From assembly GCF_030815415.1 (NCBI RefSeq), contig NZ_JAUSWW010000001.1:6138001-6202000 (forward strand): a stretch of 64,000 nucleotides of DNA, written 5' to 3'. Both the position numbers and the translations under genes were made by a program. Below the pieces are notes generated by a model. That model was given only the letters and a program-made list of their open reading frames with translations, searched no databases and was not told where the DNA came from. Source of the stretch: Streptomyces canus. Lineage in GTDB: Bacteria; Actinomycetota; Actinomycetes; Streptomycetales; Streptomycetaceae. This document shows, in pieces, positions 58,072-64,000 of this stretch (positions are counted from its first letter, which is position 1; every line of letters starts with the position of its first letter).

Positions 58072-58135
58072 CCCTTCTCCCCCTTCTGCTCCGGCTCGAT
58101 GGTTCGACCTCAGCGGTTCGGCGTCCGGGTCCGCT

Positions 58136-59455
58136 TCACACCTCCGCGCGTGCCTCCGCCCCCGTGCCCTTGCCCTCCGCCTCGGTGTCGGCCGGCGCCG
58201 TCGAACGGCGGCGCAGCACCAGGGCCACGAAGAGCACGGCGATCACGATGGCCACACCGTGTGCGACCGCGACGACCGACAGCGGCGAGAACACGTCGAG
58301 CGCGGCGCCGACCGCGATCATCCCGGCGCCGAAGCCGAAGCTCTCCACGGTCGCCGACAGCCCGAAGGCCGGGGTGCGCAGGCGCTCCGGCAGGGCTTGC
58401 AGATGCTGGGTGTAGGACACCTCGGTCAGCCCGTCGGCGGCGCCCGCGACCAGCGCGATCAGCACGGTCGCGGTCCAGGGCAGCCCGGCGAAGGCGAGGA
58501 TGAAGGCGCCGGACATCACGATGGTGCCGAGCCCGAAGCCCAGGGCCCCCAGGGCCTGTTCCGAGCGCCGCGGCAGTCGCTGGATCACCTGCTGGGCCAC
58601 GATGTTGCCGAACGCCCACACACACCAGAACACGCTGACGAACGTGGCCGGGCTGTCGGTGTCCAGTTCCGTCGAGTACACGGGCAGCGCCGCGTTGTGG
58701 GAGGACGAGCCGAGCGCGTCGACGCCCCGCAGCAGCACCATCAGGCCGAGCACGGGCGCGCCGGCCAGGACCACGACCGCGGCGGGCAGCCGGCGGCGCT
58801 TCTTCCCGGCCCCGGCCGCACTCGCCGTCTCCGCCGCGTCCTCCGCCTCCTCCTCGGCGTCGCTCTTCTGCCGCCGGGTGACGGGCAGTTGGGCCACCGC
58901 GACCGCGCACACCAGGAAGGTGGCCATGTCCAGCAGGAAGGCCGCCGTGTAGCCGAGCAGGGAGACGACCACGCCGGCCGACGCGAACCCGGCCACCATC
59001 GCCAGCGAACGCCCGCTCACCATCAGCGAGTTGGCCCAGGTGCGGCGCTCCTCGGCCACCATCTCCGGGATGACCGAGCTGCGCAGCGCGACCAGGAAGA
59101 CCGTGCCGGTGATCCCGCCCACCGCCGAGACCACGAACAGCACCGGGGTACGCAGCGTGTCGGGCGCCGCCACCAGGACCGCCAGCACCGCCGCCTGCAC
59201 CACGTTCACCCAGAACATGACGGACCGCGCCGACCACCGGGCCAGGATCGGCGCGGCCAGCAGCCCCGCGACGATCCCCGCGGCGAGGCGTACGGCCATG
59301 AAGGCGCCGACGGCGAGCGCGCGGTCGGTGACGGCGTAGACGTACAGATTGAGCGCGACGACGTTGAGATAACTGCCGTACGACGACAGGGCGTAGCCCG
59401 CGACCAGGACGCGATACCGGCGTTCGCGCACCGAGGCCGTGACGGGTTCCGGCAT
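58136..59455 (-). CDS. MFS exporter of the gene cluster
   Basis: 439 aa from ATG 59453-59455 behind AAGGAAGTCGAGA. About 12 helices, enterobactin exporter/macrolide efflux type (YALSSYGSYLNVVALNLYVY; VTDRALAVGAFMAVRLAAGI). A charged loop (QKSDAEEEAEDAAETASA) separates the halves. 64 bases upstream of the KS-AT gene and first in the operon, so it probably exports the product. Confidence 0.88.
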   Translation of the reverse strand: MPEPVTASVRERRYRVLVAGYALSSYGSYLNVVALNLYVYAVTDRALAVGAFMAVRLAAGIVAGLLAAPILARWSARSVMFWVNVVQAAVLAVLVAAPDTLRTPVLFVVSAVGGITGTVFLVALRSSVIPEMVAEERRTWANSLMVSGRSLAMVAGFASAGVVVSLLGYTAAFLLDMATFLVCAVAVAQLPVTRRQKSDAEEEAEDAAETASAAGAGKKRRRLPAAVVVLAGAPVLGLMVLLRGVDALGSSSHNAALPVYSTELDTDSPATFVSVFWCVWAFGNIVAQQVIQRLPRRSEQALGALGFGLGTIVMSGAFILAFAGLPWTATVLIALVAGAADGLTEVSYTQHLQALPERLRTPAFGLSATVESFGFGAGMIAVGAALDVFSPLSVVAVAHGVAIVIAVLFVALVLRRRSTAPADTEAEGKGTGAEARAEV

Positions 59456-59521
59456 TCTCGACTTCCTTCGCGGACGGCAACAGGGCGAGGTGCGGGCAGG
59501 GTGGCCCCAGGGGCGGAACCC

Positions 59522-59568
59522 GTCGAACAGAATCTGTCGAACACTAGTCAGGTGGTGCGGAGTTCGAC
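59522..59568. promoter_or_regulatory. Three GTCGAAC boxes in the divergent promoter
   Basis: GTCGAAC at 59522-59528 and 59536-59542 as direct repeats, and GTTCGAC (inverted) at 59562-59568. They lie between the MFS start and the LuxR start and surround a small ACAGAATCTGT dyad. Likely binding sites for the LuxR regulator controlling both directions. Confidence 0.55.
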
Positions 59569-59606
59569 CCGGGGGACGAGGGCGCACGAATGTAATCTGC
59601 ACACTT

Positions 59607-60608
59607 GTGAAGCGTGATCATTTCGACCCACGCACGTGTGATTGCCATGAAACGCGGCCGACCCGCCCTTGCCCGCGAGCGCTGGAGGTGTACGGCACCG
59701 CGCTGCGCGAGGGACGGGTGCCGGGCGACGAGGTGCCGCGCTGTCTGACGGAGCTCGGACTCGTCGTCGCCGACGCGGACCTGCCCGGCTGGTGTCTGCC
59801 GGTGGCGCCGGACGCCGCGCGGTTCGCCGTGCTGTCCACGATGGAGGACCGGCTGGCCGAGCAGCGCCGGGCCCTGCGGTCGGCGTCCGCACGGCTCACC
59901 GCCTTCGAGTCGCTGTACGCGCGCGAGCAGCGCTCGGCCCTGCCCGCCCTGGTCCGGCTGACCGAGAAGGCGGTGATCAGCGCGGCCCTGGAGGCGGCGG
60001 TGGGGGACTGCCGGCACGAGCTGCTCACCGCCCAGCCGGGCGGCGGCCGCGCGGAGGCGACGCTGCGCGAGGCGCTCGGCCGGGATCTGCGGGCGCTGCG
60101 GCGCGGGGTCCGCCAGCGCACCCTGTACCAGCACACCGTGCACGCGCACCGGCCGACCATGGCGTACATCGAGCGGGTCACCGAGGCGGGGGCCGAGGTG
60201 CGCACCCTGGCCGAGGTCGTCGAACGGCTGATCGTCTGTGACCGCTCGGTCGCCTTCGTGGCGCTGTCGCGGGACAGCGCGGACGGCGCCCTGCAGATCC
60301 GGGACCCCGCCCTGGTCCGCTTCCTGGCCCGCGTCTTCGAGCAGACCTGGGAACGCTCCACCCCCGTGCACCCGGCGGACCCCGCCGAACGCCGCAACCC
60401 CGCCGTCGTCTCCGACCTCCAGCAGACGATCCTGCGCGCGGTCGTCGCCGGCGAGACCGACGACTCCATCGCCCGCCGCCTCGGCATGAGCCGCCGAAGC
60501 GTGGCGGAGCACATCAGGAAGGTGTCCTTACGACTGGGCAGCGGGAGCAGGGCCCAGCTCGGGTACCTGGTGGCCACGTCGGGTCTGCTGGAGGACGACG
60601 GCCGGTGA
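59607..60608 (+). CDS. LuxR-family pathway regulator
   Basis: 333 aa from GTG 59607; no clear ribosome site, so the start is uncertain. The N-terminal TrmB/phospholipase D-like region seen in many secondary-metabolite regulators (ALEVYGTALREGRVPGDEVP) precedes a coiled segment (LAEQRRALRSASARLTAFES). The LuxR HTH is at the C-terminus (QQTILRAVVAGETDDSIARR, LGMSRRSVAEHIRKVSLRLG). Divergent from the biosynthetic operon and its probable activator. Confidence 0.85.
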   Translation: MKRDHFDPRTCDCHETRPTRPCPRALEVYGTALREGRVPGDEVPRCLTELGLVVADADLPGWCLPVAPDAARFAVLSTMEDRLAEQRRALRSASARLTAFESLYAREQRSALPALVRLTEKAVISAALEAAVGDCRHELLTAQPGGGRAEATLREALGRDLRALRRGVRQRTLYQHTVHAHRPTMAYIERVTEAGAEVRTLAEVVERLIVCDRSVAFVALSRDSADGALQIRDPALVRFLARVFEQTWERSTPVHPADPAERRNPAVVSDLQQTILRAVVAGETDDSIARRLGMSRRSVAEHIRKVSLRLGSGSRAQLGYLVATSGLLEDDGR

Positions 60609-60768
60609 CGGCGCGCGGGGTGCCTGTGTGACCTCGGTCCCACCCACGGGGGACCCGGGCCTGTCCGCACGTTGACCCCGCCGGGCCGCCGGTAGGGTGG
60701 CCCGGTTGTCATACGTAGCCGACCCGTCCGCACCGCCAGCCGAGCCGCTCGACCCTTTTACGGAGACC

Positions 60769-62559
60769 GTGACTACCACCGCCGCCTCCTCCCACCACCT
60801 CTCTCCCGCCTTCCCCGGCCGCGCCCCCTGGGGCACCGCCAGCAAGCTGCGCGCCTGGCAGCAGGGTGCGATGGAGAAGTACGTCCAGGAGCAGCCGCGC
60901 GACTTCCTCGCCGTCGCCACCCCCGGCGCCGGCAAGACCACCTTCGCGCTGACCCTCGCCTCCTGGCTGCTGCACCACCACGTCGTGCAGCAGGTGACCG
61001 TGGTCGCGCCGACCGAGCACCTGAAGAAGCAGTGGGCGGAAGCGGCCGCGCGGATAGGGATCAAGCTGGACCCGGAGTACAGCGCGGGCCCGCTCGGCAA
61101 GGACTACCACGGGGTCGCCGTGACGTACGCCGGTGTCGGCGTGCGCCCCATGCTGCACCGCAACCGCGTCGAGCAGCGCAAGACGCTCGTCATCCTCGAC
61201 GAGATCCACCACGCCGGTGACTCCAAGTCCTGGGGCGAGGCCTGCCTGGAGGCCTTCGAGCCGGCCACCCGCCGGCTCGCGCTCACCGGCACGCCCTTCC
61301 GGTCCGACACCAACCCCATCCCCTTCGTGACCTACGAGGAGGACAACGCCGGCATCCGACGGTCCGCCGCCGACTACACCTACGGCTACGGCAACGCGCT
61401 CGCCGACCATGTCGTCCGGCCGGTCATCTTCCTGAGCTACAGCGGCAACATGCGCTGGCGCACCAAGGCGGGCGACGAGATCGCCGCCCGGCTCGGCGAG
61501 CCCATGACCAAGGACGCGATCAGCCAGGCCTGGCGTACTGCGCTGGATCCGCGCGGCGAGTGGATGCCGAGCGTGCTGCGCGCCGCCGACCAGCGGCTCA
61601 CCGAGGTCCGCAAGGCCATCCCGGACGCCGGTGCCCTCGTCATCGCCTCCGACCAGGACTCCGCCCGCGCCTACGCCAAGCTGATCCGTGAGATCACGGG
61701 GAGCAAGGCGACCCTCGTGCTCTCCGACGAAGCCGCCGCGTCCAAGCGCATCGACGACTTCAGCGCGAGCAACGACCGCTGGATGGTCGCCGTCCGCATG
61801 GTGTCCGAAGGCGTCGACGTCCCGCGGCTGGCGGTGGGCGTCTACGCCACCACCATCTCCACACCTCTCTTCTTCGCCCAGGCCGTCGGCCGCTTCGTGC
61901 GTTCCCGGCGCCGCGGCGAGACCGCCTCCGTCTTCCTGCCGACCGTCCCCGACCTGCTCACCTTCGCCAACGAGATGGAGGTGGAACGGGACCACGCCCT
62001 CGACAAGCCGAAGAAGGAGGGCGAGGAGGACCCGTACGCCGAGTCCGAGAAGGAGATGGAGGAGGCGAACAAGGAGCAGGACGAGGACACCGGCGAGCAG
62101 GAGCAGTTCTCCTTCGAGGCGCTGGAGTCCGAGGCCGTCTTCGACCGGGTGCTGTACGACGGCGCCGAGTTCGGCATGCAGGCCCACCCCGGCAGCGAGG
62201 AGGAGCAGGACTACCTCGGTATCCCCGGTCTCCTCGAACCCGACCAGGTGCAGCTGCTGCTCCAGAAGCGGCAGGCCCGGCAGATCGCGCACAGCCGCAA
62301 GAAGCCGGACTCCGAGGCGGACCTCCTCGAACTGCCCGCCGAGCGCCGGCCCGTCGTCTCGCACAAGGAGATGATGGAGCTCCGCAAGCAGCTCAACACC
62401 ATGGTCAGCGCGTACGTCCACCAGAGCGGCAAGCCGCACGGCGTCATCCACACCGAGCTGCGGCGGGTGTGCGGGGGACCGCCGAGCGCCGAGGCGACGG
62501 CCGGACAGCTGCGGCAGCGCATCGCCAAGGTGCAGGAGTGGGCGACCCGGATGAAGTGA
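60769..62559 (+). CDS. DEAD/DEAH-type superfamily 2 helicase
   Basis: 596 aa from GTG 60769 (TTTAASSHHLSPAFPGRAPW); TTG 60706 or GTG 60697 would add 21-24 residues, and the nearby GGAG is tight, so the start is open. Motifs: Walker A ATPGAGKT, DEIHH (DExH box), TGTPFRSD (motif III), MVSEGVDVPRL, AVGRFVRSRRRG (motif VI). An acidic Glu/Asp-rich insert (EKEMEEANKEQDEDTGEQEQ) lies in the C-terminal half. Conserved in actinobacteria; its DNA or RNA target is unknown. Not part of the gene cluster. Confidence 0.9.
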   Translation: MTTTAASSHHLSPAFPGRAPWGTASKLRAWQQGAMEKYVQEQPRDFLAVATPGAGKTTFALTLASWLLHHHVVQQVTVVAPTEHLKKQWAEAAARIGIKLDPEYSAGPLGKDYHGVAVTYAGVGVRPMLHRNRVEQRKTLVILDEIHHAGDSKSWGEACLEAFEPATRRLALTGTPFRSDTNPIPFVTYEEDNAGIRRSAADYTYGYGNALADHVVRPVIFLSYSGNMRWRTKAGDEIAARLGEPMTKDAISQAWRTALDPRGEWMPSVLRAADQRLTEVRKAIPDAGALVIASDQDSARAYAKLIREITGSKATLVLSDEAAASKRIDDFSASNDRWMVAVRMVSEGVDVPRLAVGVYATTISTPLFFAQAVGRFVRSRRRGETASVFLPTVPDLLTFANEMEVERDHALDKPKKEGEEDPYAESEKEMEEANKEQDEDTGEQEQFSFEALESEAVFDRVLYDGAEFGMQAHPGSEEEQDYLGIPGLLEPDQVQLLLQKRQARQIAHSRKKPDSEADLLELPAERRPVVSHKEMMELRKQLNTMVSAYVHQSGKPHGVIHTELRRVCGGPPSAEATAGQLRQRIAKVQEWATRMK

Positions 62560-62911
62560 CCCCGGGCCCGGTGGGGTGACCCCGGGCACGTCGGGGGCAC
62601 ACATCGGGCACGGCGGGGCGTGCTTCGGCCACCGCGCGCTGTACGTATCAGGACAAACCGGAATCCTCCGTACCAGCCACTGCCCGGATTCTGGACGGAG
62701 CCTTCCGCTCAGCGAACCGGCATCGCTACAGTCCCGCTACGCACACGCCCCGTGGCAGCGCCGCCGCGGAGCGCAGCCGTGAAGCGACGCGGTCCGGAAA
62801 CCGCTCCGGGCCGCCGGCCGATCGGCGGCCTCTGAAGCGCGTCACCGACGGGACTCGTTGACGCATTCCCGCGACAGGGCCGCCGACCTCACCACTGGAG
62901 GAGTGGGCGTC
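62560..62911. other. Intergenic region upstream of IclR gene
   Basis: 352 bases with no supported gene. It has GTGACCCCGGGC repeated after the helicase stop, and an inverted repeat CCGGAATCC (62658-62666) / GGATTCTGG (62686-62694, one mismatch) that could be an operator for the IclR protein. Confidence 0.45.
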
Positions 62912-63553
62912 GTGACCGCGGAGACCTCTCAGACGCTCGACCGAGGACTACGTGTCCTCAAGCTGCTGGCCGATACGGACCACGGGCTGACCGTCACCGA
63001 GCTATCCAACAAACTGGGCGTCAACCGGACCGTGGTGTACCGGTTGCTCGCCACGCTGGAACAACATGCCCTCGTCCGCCGTGACCTGGGCGGACGTGCC
63101 CGGGTCGGGCTCGGGGTGCTGCGCCTTGGCCGTCAGGTGCACCCACTCGTGCGCGAGGCGGCACTGCCGGCCCTGCGCTCCCTGGCCGAGGACATAGGAG
63201 CCACCGCCCATCTCACCCTGGTCGACGGGGCGGAGGCGCTCGCCGTCGCCGTGGTCGAGCCGACGTGGACGGACTACCACGTGGCGTACCGGGCCGGATT
63301 CCGTCACCCACTGGACCGCGGGGCCGCGGGCCGAGCGATCCTCTCCGCCCGCACCCAGCCGCTCCGGGACCCCGGGTACACCCTGACGCACGGGGAGCTG
63401 GAGGCGGGCGCGAGCGGCGCCGCCGCACCACTGCTCGGCGTCACGGGCGTCGAGGGCAGCGTCGGAGTCGTGATGCTGGCCGACGCGGTGCCGGAACGCG
63501 TGGGGCCACGGGTCGTGGACGCGGCGAAGGAGGTCGCGGAGGCATTGCGCTGA
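62912..63553 (+). CDS. IclR-family transcriptional regulator
   Basis: 213 aa. Start GTG 62912 with GGAGGAG 8 nt upstream. Winged HTH residues about 5-65 (TLDRGLRVLKLLADTDHGLT, LSNKLGVNRTVVYRLLATLE), then a shortened effector domain (LTLVDGAEALAVAVVEPTW, HPLDRGAAGRAILSA). Typical IclR proteins are about 250 aa; here the C-terminal domain is compact but complete to GVVMLADA. No adjacent catabolic gene in the window tells its target. Confidence 0.9.
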   Translation: MTAETSQTLDRGLRVLKLLADTDHGLTVTELSNKLGVNRTVVYRLLATLEQHALVRRDLGGRARVGLGVLRLGRQVHPLVREAALPALRSLAEDIGATAHLTLVDGAEALAVAVVEPTWTDYHVAYRAGFRHPLDRGAAGRAILSARTQPLRDPGYTLTHGELEAGASGAAAPLLGVTGVEGSVGVVMLADAVPERVGPRVVDAAKEVAEALR

Positions 63554-63619
63554 CCGTTCGCCGGTTCCGCCGGCCATGAGGGCGGCGCGGACGATGGGGG
63601 TGGGCCGGCTCACGCCGCT

Positions 63620-64000
63620 CGGCGTGGGCGCCACCTCGGCATGGGTTTCAGCGTCGCGGTCGGCATGGGCGCCACCCCCGGCACGGGTGTTCTCGTCGCG
63701 GTCGGCATGGGCGTCGAGTCGCTGACGGAGGCGCTGCGGAGCTTCGCCCGCCGCGGGGAGGATCGCATTCCGGCTGCCGGCTGGTCGGCGTCGACCGAGT
63801 CGTCCAGGACCAGCAGCAGGCGGCGTCCCTCGGTCAGCCGGTGCACGGTGTCGCGCAGGGCGGCCACGGGGCGCGGGCTGCCGGCCGACGGCGAGGGCAC
63901 GCAGCACCGCGTGCAGGACCCGCCCGTCGGGGAACAGCTCCGTCACGCGGTGTGCCGCGCTCACGGCGAGCGCGGTCCCGGGACCCGGCCGGAAGTGGTC
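63620..64000 (-). pseudogene. Fragment of an NB-ARC (AfsR-like) regulator
   Basis: On the minus strand, entering from the right edge, one frame reads AVSAAHRVTELFPDGRVLHA. A second, shifted frame continues LRDTVHRLTEGRRLLLVLDD and SVDADQP. These resemble the NB-ARC part of SARP/AfsR regulators (HVDLRG and LLVLDNAADAEQV regions). The frame break and the short PMPTATR/PMPTATL repeat that follows (about 63640-63710) mark it as decayed. The gene extends beyond the window, so this is provisional. Confidence 0.45.

Larger units (their letters stand above)
43364..60608. other. PKS-NRPS biosynthetic gene cluster, predicted alpha-hydroxy-beta-amino acyl peptide
   Basis: Seven minus-strand genes with overlaps or short gaps (MFS, KS-AT, ACP, AMT-LLM-C-PCP-C, M18 aminopeptidase, type II TE, A-PCP) and a divergent LuxR regulator. 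Logic: acyl-CoA starter plus malonyl on KS-AT/ACP, transamination at C3, hydroxylation at C2, then two condensations. No acyl-loading domain, no ketoreductase, only one A domain. Confidence 0.8.

Noticed and set aside
63620..63720. Short direct repeats as an origin or CRISPR
   Set aside because: Only two imperfect copies of a roughly 20-base unit inside decayed coding sequence.

Overview
The window is high-GC actinobacterial chromosome, almost certainly Streptomyces. The evidence is third-position GC bias, frequent GTG and TTG starts, 4-base ATGA/GTGA overlaps between genes, several copies of the known Streptomyces intergenic repeat family, and a block (about 4.0-29.2 kb) whose gene order matches the S. 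coelicolor SCO2943-SCO2963 neighbourhood as I remember it: matAB, narK, nnaR, sigU-rsuA, HelD-like ATPase, malic enzyme, hupA, murA, yqgE, DUF3039, sugar ABC operon, hexosaminidase.

0-29 kb is conserved core. A sugar-binding lipoprotein with LacI-type palindromes upstream is followed by a divergent LysR/MFS pair. Next comes the matA-matB-acyltransferase operon for a PNAG-like cell-surface glycan, then an operon of DUF2975, an Xre-like regulator and a 34-residue membrane peptide. Nitrate genes follow: a NarK transporter and NnaR, a HemD-like protein fused to a winged helix. Then come sigU with its zinc anti-sigma factor, the HelD ATPase, a candidate structured RNA, malic enzyme, HU, and murA with a detached duplicate of its last 19 codons. 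The block ends with yqgE, DUF3039, and a sugar ABC importer plus GH20 hexosaminidase operon with DasR-like and LacI-like operator candidates.

29-36 kb holds a molybdenum-hydroxylase operon (FAD, 2Fe-2S with a long disordered extension, large subunit, small membrane protein), an IS605-type TnpB remnant, a kinase-like pseudogene and a double SUKH-4 protein.

36.3-43.4 kb is an accessory island. A 4.2-kb degenerate integrative element sits in tRNA-Cys, bounded by 51-bp direct repeats. It carries a HEPN-like protein, a small membrane protein, a HAD remnant, an integrase lacking its N-terminus, a DUF6082 protein and an IS630 insertion. To its right are two small phage-like genes, a frameshifted Nudix pseudogene, and a frameshifted TnpB element that has truncated an MFS gene.

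43.4-60.6 kb is a compact biosynthetic gene cluster on the minus strand: MFS exporter, KS-AT, discrete ACP, aminotransferase-LLM monooxygenase-C-PCP-C megasynthase, M18 aminopeptidase, type II thioesterase with a Cys nucleophile, and A-PCP. A divergent LuxR regulator completes it. The KS-AT-ACP-aminotransferase-monooxygenase order predicts an alpha-hydroxy-beta-amino acyl unit, as in microginin, bestatin or amastatin. The built-in aminopeptidase suggests a peptidic aminopeptidase inhibitor with self-resistance. This is the most interesting system in the window. The right edge holds a superfamily 2 helicase, an IclR regulator and a decayed NB-ARC-like regulator fragment.
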